DNA from: Gerris lacustris
Lineage: Eukaryota > Arthropoda > Insecta > Hemiptera > Gerridae
Length of the DNA: 64,000 nt
Direction of reading: 5' to 3'
Assembly: GCA_951217055.1 (NCBI GenBank)
Contig: OX578276.1
Location: 58,961,307 to 59,025,306 of the forward strand
Shown: positions 36,450 through 48,119 of the stretch, piece by piece
Position numbering within the stretch: the first letter of the stretch is position 1
How the letters are laid out: each line of letters begins with the position of its first letter
Position numbers and translations under genes: made by a program
The notes under the pieces: generated by a model
Told to the model about the DNA's origin: nothing
The model's input: only the letters and a program-made list of their open reading frames with translations
The model's database searches: none

Positions 36450-39400
36450 CTCCACACAAGTGCGAGCTGTTCTTGTTGAATGTGGTAAGCGTCAAAGAAA
36501 AAGATGATTATTTCTCAATTAAAAAAGAAAGTTCATCACACTCTCAGAAAATATTGCTACATCTTTAGGGAAAATTTTCAGTCAATGAAGAATTAAAATG
36601 ATCATAAATAAATTTAGTAATAACTCCATAAAATAATAAATATTTTACATCTTGAAGCAATGTGATTTTTTTGAGTGAATTGAATATGTTATGAATAGTA
36701 CAGTGTTCTGATTTGCCATTTTTGCTAACATGATTTCGTAGGAATTTCTCAGTGTAAAGATTAAATTCAAAGAGTTAAATTATTTAGGTTATTGTCTACA
36801 AACCACAATAGCTAATGCTTATTCAAGCTTGGTCCAAGAAGTTTTAATGAATATTTGGAAGCTCAAATAATCATAGCAAGTTAAGTTAAAAAATTGAAAT
36901 AAATATATATATTGCTTTATTTGAAGGTTGAAGATTGCACGTTTTCAAATTTCATGCTCTTCAGCCAATTTTACTAAGTGAACTTCACCTTTTCAGGGAA
37001 GTTCTTTCGGTTCCTGTATAATATTTCAAATTTTTTAAACTACTTTCAATACTTTACGTCCTTTATACTGCAAAGCATACAAAAGTTTTTCAGGCGGGAG
37101 GTGATTGCGAGCATTTTTTTTTTTTTTTTTTTATAAAAAGTGTAGCTAAAGTATTGTAAACAAATTAAGGTGTATACTGTAGTGTTAGGTCTGGGAGGAT
37201 GTTAATAAGTGAGCTTATCTTAAGGGTTGCAGGGGCGGCTCTAATCTGTATTAATTCCTCGGAAGGTGGAGTCCCTGTCACGGATTTGCTGTAAAGTTTA
37301 GATTTTTAGCGTCTCCTCATTCCCTTTACTTAGCGTGATGCTTGCCCTTACACACTTAGCTCCCTAATTTCTTCCCTTGCCGTTCTCAAGCCAGGTCCAA
37401 TATGCCCGCTGCTCCTCCGAGAAACTTGCTATCTTCTACCCTCTTATTACCTGATGCTTCCTTTTCCCTGCACCTTGACTCCTAATCGAAAAACTAATTC
37501 CCCCCGTCCCCCACCCCCCTCCGACAAAACTAAGCAGAATCTTCATAGCATTTCAGGGAATGTCGACACATTAAACTTTATCGCCATGAACTACTCAACC
37601 TCTGTGACCAAAAGAAAAATAAAAATAAGGAGGAGAAAAAGAAGAAATTAAGAAATTAAAGAAAGAAAGTTCTAAAAAGATATCACTGGGTTATTTCAAT
37701 TCTATGTTGCTGATTAAATATTCATAAAAGCCTCTAATTCTTTAAAAAAGAGGAAAAAGTTTTTCTAGGTTATTACATTGAGTATGAATGCAGAATTAAG
37801 GTTCTTAGCTATTGCTTGATTTTACGCGGTGCTAAAAATAATTTGCTTTGTGTGAATATAAAAAATACACTCTGCGTTAACATTAAATAATATAATGAGT
37901 TAATATAATAAAAGTAACATCTATTGATTGACAACTATTACGAGTTGACTGAAATCAAAATAGTACTAGTAGGATTATAAATTTGGGAGGTATTAGGCCG
38001 CTCTCCATATGATTTTTTTTTTTTAAATGCCTATTGGCAAGCTATGTCCCACAAATGACCACATATCCTAAAATGGCTCTAAAAGATTAACTTGATGTTA
38101 GTCAAACACTTTTTTGCACGCTATCTCCTGGACTATTAGTAAAACCATAAAATCACTAAAGTACTCATAAAATAGGATGCAAGGAAGCTAATTAGCAAGA
38201 CTATTTTGCTTTTTATTATTTGATTTAATTTAAACTCGTCGATTTCAACTTTTCTGATTCATGTTACTTTTATTTTACGTTATTCAATTCAATGAATATC
38301 TATTTTTTTTTTAACAAATATCTTATTCTTCTTTCATTTATAGTATACTGATAATCTGGACTTTATATTATTATTTAATCTGGACGTTAGCTGCGCTTAT
38401 AATAATATCTTATGGCAATGAATTAGCTAACTACAAAAATTGTTTATAAAATATTTTACAATTAACGTATTTTAAAAAAGTTTAAATATTGATTAACTTC
38501 GATACATATTATTTTTATATTATTAGATAAAAATAAATAACACGGTTCTAATTAAAATGGAACGAAGAACTATTTCAAGCCATAGCAGAGCAAACAAATC
38601 CATGATTTATTTCTTTAAATATATTAATAGAAACATAACTACCGCGTTCATGATCAGAAACGAAATTGAATCACGTATTCTGAGAGATGGGATGTGGAAT
38701 ATATATATAATTAAAATGTAAATCAATGTACCTCTATCTCAATTATCTTAGCTTGTGTTTAATACTGCCTACTATTTTAATACTATAGAACAAGCCCTGA
38801 AAATTACCTTTTCATATACATATCTATATATTTTAAATCATTAAAATTAATGATTTTTTACGAGAACATTTTATGGAAGATTCAGATGTGATAATACCGT
38901 CAAACGGTCTTGTACAAGATAGTGGTGTTCATATATTTTTATTTTATCAAAAAATAAGTTATAATTTTCCATATTGTATACAATAATCAAAACTAAACTT
39001 TAATCAATTATTTTACATCAGAGCATCTATTTATTGTGCTAATGCTGAATTGTATAATTAGTTTTTAATCTCTGTGCATTTGTAATAAATATTCAGTTTG
39101 AAAGCTCAGCTAAAGTTCGCTTCTTTTGCAGTTTAATTTAAATCAGATCTTTGTTTACCAGATCTTTGTAAGTATAATTTAATCAAATTATAATTTATTT
39201 AAGAAGTTATTACAATATTAGATAATTATTTTGTTTTTCTATCATTATTGTAAAAAAACCAAAAAAAACAATCATTATCATTAAAGCAATCAAAGAATAC
39301 AGTTTGTGGTGTTGATTCTCCTGACACATTAAACAATTAATAACGGCCGGAAAGATATAAAGAAGAATTGAGATATTAAAAAATGAAGATTTGGACCAGA

Positions 39401-40670
39401 GTCGGTAAGTGTAGCCAGAATGCTTCTAGGAAGGACTGGGAAGAAGGAAACAATGTCTCTGTAGGAGTGTAGATTTTGAAGAAACCTAGCTCAATTATTA
39501 AATACTTTTTGTTTAATAAATAGTTTTGGTGATTTGCCTTTTGAATTCTATTTTAATTACTCTCGTAAATATTTATTTATTTATAAATGTAGTGAACTAA
39601 TAATGAAAAACCTAGAGTCCTTCAGTTCGTATTGGCAGTAGATAGTGAAGAAAAAATAAAGTAAAGAGGGAATCGACAGGAAACGAAGAAGGAATTTGAC
39701 AAAAATGAGTAGCTGTCCACATTGCAATTACGAGGCAATATGGATGAGGGATAGGGAGGGGAGGGGGATGGTAGAGGCGTTATTTGAAGAGTAAGGTCAA
39801 GGTGGATAGTTGGAGCTTTATTCCTAGGATAGATTGATCTCTGCCAGGTCATATCCTGGGCCCTATACCTTAGTAATAAGGCAATGTCCCAAGCTATTCT
39901 CTTCTTCACTGCTCCCATCATCCTATAAACCCTTTGGAATTTCCACCTTCTCTTTTCAACTAAAGAATTTTTTACCTATATTCCTCTTCAAAGACCCTTT
40001 GAGGTAAAAAAAAAAGAAAGTAAAATAGCATTTCCATTAAATAGGCTTTTCAATTTCTCTTTGAAGACTTTTTTTAAACTACATAGAAATATAAAACTTT
40101 GTTAGCATTTCTGCTTTAAAGTTCGCAAAGTCATTTCTTTTGTCAAAGGTCAAATGGGACACAAAGAAAAAGATTTAGCGGAGACAAAATTTCATTCAAA
40201 CTAAAAATCATTTCTTTAATTGCTTCATTAATATTATTATTAAAAAAATATATTTTATTAAGAAATAAAATTAGAAAGAATTGTTTAAGGCATCAGTGCT
40301 AAAATAAAATTCAAGAGAATTTTTTAATTCCACTCACTGATAATCTTATTTAGTTAGCAGTAGAAGCTCAATATGTCAGTTACGTATCAAGTAATTATCA
40401 CTTGTCACTGTTTTCATTATATCTATGTTTAAAAAGTTATAAAACTACAACAGAAGGACTTTTGTGAGGCGAGAAGTAGCAGATGAGGACCTCATCATCC
40501 AACACAAGGAAACTGACATAAATCCACAAGGAACTGACATAAATTTACACAACGAAATATAAGAACTTCTTTAAGAGAACAAAATACTAGAGTAAAAGAC
40601 AATAATTTCATTAAAAATACTATAAAAGTAAGAACAAAGGCGTTAGAACCAATATGGTGTGAATTCCAGG
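36450..40670. other. Unassigned DNA
   Basis: Mostly AT-rich without recognisable genes. Poly-T at about 37117-37132. Moderate-GC patches at 37170-37560 and 39600-39960. A family A end on the minus strand at about 38180-38215. The 99-codon minus frame at 39622-39921 has no domain. Confidence 0.4.
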
Positions 40671-40685
40671 GTGTTAAAATAAATA

Positions 40686-40996
40686 GTAGTAGTAGTAGTC
40701 TAGTACTTTCTTTCTACTTGAACGGGTAGGACGAACCACTTGTTCGAACCTTAATTCGAACCGCAATTAGGCTATCACCTAGGCCCTTTTTACGCCCCGC
40801 GGTAGAGAGTTCCAGCCACTTCACACATCATACCTCTGTACATAGTACCGCCGAAGCGAGTATGATGTGATCAATAGTGAGCCATTTAAATCAGAGCGTC
40901 ACGGCGAGGAATCGAACCCCGTCTCGTTCCACTCATGATTCAGTGATGGCCGAGCAGACGTGGTTTAACCCACACGGTCACGCTGCGCTGGCTCTC
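40686..40996 (-). mobile_element. tRNA-derived SINE (~311 bp)
   Basis: On the minus strand it starts AGAGCCAGCGCAGCGTGACC (A-box-like region) and has a clean RNA polymerase III B box GGTTCGATTCC (plus coordinates 40908-40918) about 80 nt in. It then has a tRNA-unrelated body and ends in a (TAC)n tail (plus-strand GTAGTAGTAGTAG at 40686-40700). A perfect 14-bp target duplication TGTTAAAATAAATA sits at 40672-40685 and 40997-41010. SINEs are copied by a partner LINE, and this one needs a LINE that accepts a short triplet tail. No protein encoded. Confidence 0.9.
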
Positions 40997-41010
40997 TGTT
41001 AAAATAAATA

Positions 41011-42098
41011 AGGCAATTATTTTAATGTTTGATTAATAGTCCTTTTTAGAACTTAGCTTGATATTATTTTTGTATCAACCCTGATAGGAACTATTGATTA
41101 AAAGCTATTGCTTATTGAGTTTATAGCAATAAAAACTTCATGACCTCGATTTGTCACAAGATCAGGTTTATATGAAAGACCTCTAGTGTTATCAAAAATT
41201 ATGACGCTAGCTTATTATAATAATCATGTGGAAATTTTTGTAGACATTGAGGAAATTTTTAATTTCTTTTATGCCGTGTTATAAAGAATTGAATTAATAA
41301 AGTTGTAGTTATTTATAATATGCTCGGATGAGTTCTTAACTTTATAAACAAAGACATAATTTTATTAATCAGTAGTAAGAGGTTTTATTAATAGATGTGC
41401 GAGGTTTCTTTAATTTTCTCATTATTGTAATGCAATAGAGGTGGATTCTTGATTGATTATGTATTATAGCACAACTTCAAAAACATATTATACTGGAGCT
41501 AGTAATGTCAAAATACAATGATACATTTATAAATGTGGTATTCGGGTTAAGAAATCAGAAAAAAATGTATGTAAGACCGGAAGAATTTTACTAGAAACGT
41601 TAAAAAATTTTGTATGTTAATTTTCTTAATTTTGATTTATTTTCCAATTAATGTAATGACTATTTTTTATAAATAGTTTAAGCACAATTTAGTTTTATGT
41701 TTTGGTCTTTAGAACAAATTGACTACATTTTATAAATATGTAGTAGATTATTAAACAGGATATAAATGATATTGTTTCCCCTTTCCTATAATCGGAATTT
41801 ATTTATTTACCGCAATAAAATGTATTATGCATTTAAATTGGCAAAAAAAAACATCTATTTGAATATTCGTTTTCAAGAGGTTTCATTTAATATTCTAGAC
41901 CAGAAAAACATATAAAATTCCTGCTTTTTGTTTTTATATTGAATATGGGAATATGTGAAACCAATATTAAAAATATTAGGCAAATTTATGCGATATACAG
42001 ATAAAAGTTAAGATCGAAACACAAATTCTTTTAAGAACCAAACATTAAATTAAGATTTGTCATAATAGGTGGTGGTTATGTTGATATACATTATTATA
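41011..42098. other. Unassigned AT-rich DNA
   Basis: Nothing recognised. Confidence 0.4.
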
Positions 42099-42567
42099 TA
42101 CTAGATCAGTGATTCTTAACCTTTGGGTCGCTACCAAAAATGGGTGGTGGTACATTTTTTTGGGTCTCGAAGGAAGTAAAATAGAAAAAATAAAAAAGTA
42201 AAATAGGAGAAAAATAAGTAATATAAAATAAAAAGAAGTAAAATAAAAATAAATAAAATGAATGCATGTAAAAAATATTTTAAACTAAAATTATTTTTCA
42301 TTAATTTATAGTAGTATTACAGTATAGAAAGAGTAAAAATTATTAAGAATTAGAGTGGAAGATATGGTTATTTTAACTTAGATTGTGTAAGTGTTAAATA
42401 ATATGATAATCGTATTTTGTTTTTAGCAGTGAGGACTTTTCATTAGGATTGATATTTATATTTAGCTTGTAGGTAGTACTAATATATATTTTAGGAAGCA
42501 TTTTAATTTTTTATTTTAATATAAGTAGACAAAGTAAATTATTTAATTTGTTTGGATGCCACAACAT

Positions 42568-42660
42568 AAAGCAATCGATTTTATGTGGATAAAATCTCAC
42601 CAGGGTATATCTGGCAATGAAATAGCCGACAAATTAGCTAAAGAACCTACAAAAATTTAA
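42568..42660 (+). pseudogene. LINE RNase H domain fragment
   Basis: Translation gives FMWIKSHQGISGNEIADKLA followed by KE and a stop at 42658-42660. WIxSHxGIxGNExADxLAK is the C-terminal RNase H signature of I/Jockey-type non-LTR retrotransposon polyproteins, including the catalytic Asp of NExAD. Only about 30 residues are intact and no reverse transcriptase is found. It lies inside the hAT element, so it is a later insertion or was captured by it. Confidence 0.8.
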
Positions 42661-43235
42661 CTTGACATGAAAGTTTCAAATACTGATATAAAATCTTATC
42701 CCAAATTATAACGATAATTTTTATATCGTTATTTGTTTTATGTCATTGGTTAGCGTTGGAATACGGTCTGTTGTGAGTCCGAGACAACGCTGTCGGACAA
42801 TTCCGTTGATTTCCGGGAATTTCGTGAATTTGATTGGGCGATAGAGCCAAGCCGAGTAGGAAGAGGGGATTAGCTGGCCACACACGAGCGGATTTTTTGA
42901 CGGACCTGGTCCGCGGACCGGGTCGGCGGACCGGGTCGGCGGACCCGGTCAGCGGATCTCAGGTCTGTCGTTCCCCCACTAACGTGCAAACCCCGTCCGT
43001 CGGATCTAGTCCGTCAACTCGGTCCGCGGACACGGTTCGCTCGTGTGTGGGGCAAATCCGCGGATATTTCCTTGTTGGTCCGCGGACCCAGGTCTGTCCA
43101 GCATGCTCGACAGACCTGTTCAACGGACGACGGACCGGGATCCCATACTAGCGGCTGTGTCTCACTGTGTACGACTGTGCGGTCAATTCTAATAATTTAA
43201 TATCATATATATACACATTATACATCATATATATA

Positions 43236-43966
43236 TAGTAAAACTTGTCTAAGCTGGAAACCTGCTAAGGTAGAAACTTTTTCTCGGAACGTTTTTTTTC
43301 TAAGTATATATACATATAGGATATATTATTTAATATATCCTATATATATATACAGTAAAACTTGTCTAAGCTGGAACACGTGTAAGCTGGAAACCTGCAA
43401 AGTTAAAAACTTTCTCGGAACGTTTTTTTTCTAAGTAAAACACCCTGTATAAGCTGGAAACCTGCTATGGTGGAATTTTTTTTCTGGAACCGAGGCCTTC
43501 CAGCTTAGGCAAGTTTTACTGTATATAATATATTTATATATATTATTTAATATATCCTATATATATATATATATACAGTAAAACTTGTCTAAGCTGGAAC
43601 ACGTGTAAGCTGGAAACTTGCAAAGTTAGAAACTTTCTCGGAACGTTTTTATTTTTTCTAAGTAAAACACCCTGTATAAGCTGGAAACCTGCTAAGGTGG
43701 ATTTTTTTTTTCTGGAACCGAGGCCTTTTAGCTTAGGCAAGTTTTACTGTATATATTAATATATATTATTTAATATATCCTATATATATATATACAGTAA
43801 AACTTGTCTAAGCTGGAACACGTGTAAACTGGAAACTTGCAAAGTTAGAAACTTTCTCGGAACGTTTTTTTTATCTAAGTAAAACACCCTGTATAAGCTG
43901 GAAACCTGCTAAGGTGGATTTTTTTTTTCTGGAACCGAGGCCTTCAAGCTTAGGCAAGTTTTAGTG
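43236..43966. repeat. Tandem array of four mariner-type MITE copies, ~220-bp period
   Basis: The MITE has termini CAGTAAAACTTGTCTAAGCT and the inverse AGCTTAGGCAAGTTTTACTG, with TA on both sides. Copies lie at about 43236-43300 (truncated), 43353-43521, 43576-43749 and 43795-43966. Each is separated by the same TA-rich spacer containing ATTATTTAATATATCC, so the whole MITE-plus-spacer was amplified in tandem at a period of about 220 bp (43353, 43576, 43795). Confidence 0.88.
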
Positions 43967-43976
43967 TATATATAAA

Positions 43977-43993
43977 TATATATATATAAATAC

Positions 43994-44087
<94 letters not shown>
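43977..44087. repeat. (TA)n microsatellite
   Basis: Interrupted at the left by AAATA/AAATACA, then a pure TA run. Confidence 0.95.
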
Positions 44088-44090
<3 letters not shown>

Positions 44091-44186
44091 GTTATATAAT
44101 ATATATAATATATAAATATAAATAGGGAATAAATAAATGCCAGAGGGAGAAAATTAAAACTGAATAAAAACCGAATTAAAAACTGA

Positions 44187-44317
44187 AAGAGACTGAAGAA
44201 TTTAATTTAAATTTAAATTTAATTTAAACTGAAGAATTTAATTTAAATTTAATTTAAACTGAATAATTTAATTTAAACTGAAGAATTTAATTTAAACTGT
44301 AGAATTTAATTGAAAAG
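44187..44317. repeat. Short tandem repeat of GAATTTAATTTAAA-type units
   Basis: Five or six repeats of AACTGAAGAATTTAATTTAA with variable numbers of ATTTAAATTT extensions. Confidence 0.85.
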
Positions 44318-44759
44318 ATGAAATGAATTTAATTAGAAATGAAACGAATATGGAAATGAACGGATATGGAATGAAACATTATTTGGGTGAGAAATAGTAA
44401 AATGATAAAGAGCTAAATCCGCGTACAAATAATAAACTTTGGTCCGTGCGTGTGTGTTGACAACGGCGGACGGGGTCCGCGGATCTCATGTCCGCCGACA
44501 AGGTCCGGTCGGTTGTTTCTCCACTAACGCACATACCGGGTCCGCAGATTTCCCCAAATCCGTTGGAAAAGTCCGTGGTCCGTTGGAAAAATCCGCTCGT
44601 GTGTGGCCAGCTATTGGTTGCGTGTGCGTAGTAACGGAGAAGGAGTCAGTGCGTAAGAGAGTGAAATGTGGAGTGCGTAGGTTATTACGGTTAAACCGGA
44701 TCATCGGAAACTTGAATATAAAAATGGCGGATTTGCGAGCTTTGGTCTAGGCGTCGGGT

Positions 44760-45060
44760 GAATAGAGTCACCGTTCTGTCTCCATAGCGGCCCAAAGCAA
44801 ATCGGGGTTTCTTCCCGGATTCCCGCCTGATATCCGAGTGACTAAGGCAATCGGGCGTGAAAGTCAAGACTATCTACCTGGGATCTTGTCCACCAGGTAC
44901 CGCGTCCCTGACAGTTTGGTTCAACACCTGTGGAACGGGGCACATCGGCACCACTCTATCTCTGAACCTTCGGACCAAGTCTCCTCTTCCTCACTTAGAT
45001 GGTCACACAACATGGTTCGCTTTTGGCTGACCCTCCAATGAACTTTACTATCTTCCTAAT
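44760..45060. other. GC-moderate segment inside the hAT, unidentified
   Basis: Has a 67-codon frame (44838-45041) with mixed composition but no domain I recognise. It differs in base composition from the neighbouring AT-rich hAT sequence and may be another insertion. Confidence 0.3.
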
Positions 45061-46025
45061 TTCCTAAGTAGTTTATTTTTTTCCCCTTATTTTATCTCTT
45101 ATGTTCTATCTAACACTACATTATTCTATCTTTTAGTTATTTTATCTCACGTTAATTTTGTTGTAACAACCAAGTTTATTTGACACCAGAATTACCAAAA
45201 AGTAGGCCTTATACTTATTTTGTCAAATTTAGTAGATTTTCTTTTATTGTTTGTAGAATAATTTATATTTTTTTTTAATTACTACAGTTCTGTTCTTTTA
45301 GTAAATTCTTAGTAAATTGAAACTCTTCTGGTATTTATTTTGTGTTTCGTCTACCTCTCCTCTAACTATTTTTCTCTCGAACCCACCCACACCCGAACTG
45401 AGCAGGGTTAATAAAACTATATGTTACAAAATACGACATGAAAAATAAATGGAATAGTTACTAAAGAGAAAATAATAAAGGTTCTAAAATAAACCCGAAC
45501 ATAATAAAATTACCATGGTTTTGGATATGAAATATAAATCGATGTGACATTATTAAAATCAATAGTATGAGAAGTTTTCACTGTAGACGTATAACTATAA
45601 AATTGGATTAAGCGATTCACCAATTTGTTTCAGCTGCCCAACAAAAGAAGAGAATATCTAGCACATTCTCACTGAAAGTACTGGAAATATAGAAGAAAGA
45701 ATAAGCTTATATTCTCAATTAAACATAGAAGAAGATTCCTCCATAACAAAAAAAAATAAATAAAATAAAAATAAAGAAGACTATAATAAAATTCACAATT
45801 GACATTAATTATAAACCATAACTATATACTGCACCTAATAATTAAAATGATAAATGACAAATGTGAGGTTTTCAAACCTCACGTCTGGAAGGAGTCGAGT
45901 CCAGCCAACCTGATTTGAGTTTTGAAACGAAAGATAAATATGGTGAAGGATTCAATTTGAATAATTAAAATTTAAAGTCCTAGTACTAGTAGTAGTACCT
46001 ACTACCGATTCAAGTGGATCTGTAG

Positions 46026-46026
<1 letters not shown>

Positions 46027-46053
<27 letters not shown>
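46027..46053. repeat. Poly-A tract
   Basis: Homopolymer run immediately upstream of the BED zinc-finger remnant. Confidence 0.9.
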
Positions 46054-46056
<3 letters not shown>

Positions 46057-46093
46057 CCCAGTTCCATTTATTCTTATAAAGAGAAATATTGTT

Positions 46094-46293
46094 GAGTTAC
46101 CGCAATGTGTTATTTGTGGAAGTGTTTTGGCTAACTCTTCAATTAAAATTAATAAACTGATAAGACACTTAGAAACAAATCATATGGTCAATATAAAGAT
46201 AAGCCTGCTGATTTGTTTTTAAGAAAACAAGATGAGTTAAAAAAAAATAGATCTAATTTGACAAAATGTGTTACTACTAATAAAAGCAGTTAG
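46094..46293 (+). pseudogene. hAT (Buster-like) transposase BED zinc finger, frameshifted
   Basis: From 46094 the frame reads ELPQCVICGSVLANSSIKIN and then KLIRHLETNH. C-x2-C...H-x4-H with the KLxRHLETxH ending is the BED finger of ZBED5/SCAND3/FAM200-type proteins and their hAT-Buster source transposons. After H the frame breaks near 46180. The next frame continues QYKDKPADLFLRKQDELKK, exactly the segment that follows this finger in that family, before a stop near 46293. The finger normally binds the element's terminal DNA. With the frameshift and no downstream catalytic domain, this copy is dead. Confidence 0.85.
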
Positions 46294-46619
46294 TGGAAAA
46301 ATACAAAAATCCCATTATTATGCAATTTATATGTAACCGATATCAATGTTTTCCTAATACAAATGTTAAAGGAAAAAATCTATTTTTCTTAAAATTGAAG
46401 ATATATTTTAAGTAAAATGTAGATCATTTATATCTACCCCTGTCATTCCATTTATTACAGAACCAAGGTGAATTTGACTCAGAAAAATTAATTTTCAGAA
46501 AACGTTGTTATACTCAACCCACAAAACATAATTGGGTAAGGATTGGGCCGCGGAATAATTTCAAATAAATTTGTTAGGTCGTGGGTCAAAAAGGTTGAGA
46601 AACGCTGTACTAGATGAAT

Positions 46620-47280
46620 ACCAGGCGTAGGCGGGGTGTATACAAAAATAAAAATATTGGTGAATAAGAAAAATAAAAAAAATAAAAAATCGCACGCACT
46701 GTCTCGGACCTTTTCTCTACCAAACTTAAACTTAAAGTAAAAACAGATATTCTTTTTTATGAGAATAATAACTTTGTTTGCCCGTTAAAATTTAAGTCCA
46801 GTAAAATGAGTTCCGTTGTAGTGTATAGCATTTAAAAATGTAAATAAGCTTTCCTATATAAGTTGATATTTTAAAATTGGCAGCAGATATTATGATAAAA
46901 TATGGAGACGGCGAAATTGTTCCAAAATTATGTGACGATAAAGTTTCAAAGTTCAAAAGTCGATAATTTCTAAATGGTGGCAAATATCAAAATGATTTTC
47001 AGTGTAAATATTTGTCTTATTAAGAGGAATAATTGGTGCAAATTTCAGCGCAGTCGAAAATGTTTTCTGTTATCCATTATACTTATATTAAGTATATATT
47101 ATTTATATATTATTTTATATTAATTATCCAGTATGTGTTTATCATAGTCCTAGACTGGACTACTTATCTTTTCATTCCCATAAATCTTTATTTCTTCTCT
47201 TTAGGAATGGACATTCGTCCAAAGAATCTTCTCGAAACTACAAGAGGTTTTAAAACAAAACTTAGCCAGTCACCTCTGTA
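46620..47280. other. Unassigned AT-rich DNA
   Basis: Frame 47033-47281 has a hydrophobic, low-complexity middle and no domain. No gene called. Confidence 0.4.
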
Positions 47281-47284
47281 ATTT

Positions 47285-47880
47285 TCAAATCCATTTGAAA
47301 ATCCCGTATAAGTTGATGTCGAAAAAAATGTTGTTTATTCTGAGGATTAGCCTTTTCTAAAATTTAAACTTTCATGTTGAACGGTTCGAGAGGGTTAATT
47401 CACCCTATTTTTTACTCCCCCCTCCCCATTATTTAAACCCCTTAAGAGTGAGATTTAACAAATCCTTTTATTGAGCATCATTATATCATAATATCACAAA
47501 TGTCTATCCCCCAGATTTATTGATTTATCTCAAGCCGTTTAGAATTTACAACGATATAAGTGTTTTTTTACTATTTTAGGAAGGGTAATTTTTCTATCTT
47601 TGCCCCCCAATAGGGTTTAAAATATTGGAGATAGAAAAAAAAGTTACAAGTAAAATTTTATTATTTTTTCTCGTCGAATCAAAATATGCTATCAAAATAT
47701 ATACTCCGATTTGAAATTTTGAAGATGGGTGGCTTGGGGGCTAAGTGGGTGGTTGCCTAGTACGCGATTGCATGAAAACAAACTTCCCTTTACATGGTAG
47801 GGATCCCCCAAGTTTCATTTATTTACCTCAAACCGTTCAAAAGTTATGATGGGTGGGGGGGGGGACTTTTGGACCCTTGG
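47285..47880. repeat. Old transposon-like repeat with internal reiteration
   Basis: CCCCCAGATTTATTGATTTATCTCAAGCCGTTTAGAATTTACAACG (from about 47509) recurs diverged at about 47805 (CCCCCAAGTTTCATTTATTTACCTCAAACCGTTCAAAAGTTATG). A third weaker GAACGGTTCGAGAGGGTTAA block lies near 47379. Non-coding. Confidence 0.5.

Positions 47881-47885
<5 letters not shown>

Positions 47886-47959
<74 letters not shown>
47886..47959. repeat. (TA)n microsatellite
   Basis: About 37 TA units. Confidence 0.97.
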
Positions 47960-48119
47960 TATATATATATAATATTTATAAATTTATAATCGTGAAAATC
48001 ATTAAACTTTTAAATAAAATAGTAGTTTTATAATTTAGTTTAAATATAATACTAGCGATTATGACATTCAAAATATTTTTCATGAAAAAATCATAATTTA
48101 GTGGCCAGCTTAATTTATT

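Larger units (their letters stand above)
42872..44612. mobile_element. GC-rich-ended inverted-repeat element nested in the hAT
   Basis: AGCTGGCCACACACGAGCGG at the left (42872) is exactly inverted at 44593-44612. TA flanks the ends (TAGCTGG...CCAGCTA). Both terminal blocks are GC-rich and built from repeated GGTCCGCGGACC-like motifs. The left block has a 13-bp tandem (GGGTCGGCGGACC) and a second GCTCGTGTGTGGGGC end near 43040, suggesting two nested or joined MITE copies. The AT-rich middle holds the MITE array and a (TA)n tract. Frames at 42834-43151 and 44439-44750 are repeat translation. Confidence 0.65.
42107..46607. mobile_element. Buster/Charlie-like hAT transposon (4.5 kb with insertions)
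   Basis: The left end CAGTGATTCTTAACCTTTGG and the reverse complement of the right end CAGCGTTTCTCAACCTTTTT are the classic CAGTGGTTCTCAACCTTT hAT terminus. A perfect 8-bp target duplication TACTAGAT lies at 42099-42106 and 46608-46615. It contains a broken BED zinc finger (46094-46293), but the rest of the transposase (RNase H-like core, dimerisation domain) is not recognisable. It also holds a LINE RNase H fragment and a large GC-rich inverted-repeat element. Confidence 0.9.

Noticed and set aside
40738..40760. TTCGAACC motifs as a separate tRNA gene
   Set aside because: They lie in the tRNA-unrelated body of the SINE. No cloverleaf can be formed around them.
42834..43151. 105-codon frame, and 44439-44750
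   Set aside because: Translation of GGTCCGCGGACC repeats in the nested GC-rich element.
43236..43966. CRISPR-like array
   Set aside because: Long (~170 bp) repeats with TIRs and TA-rich spacers in a eukaryotic genome. It is a tandem MITE array.
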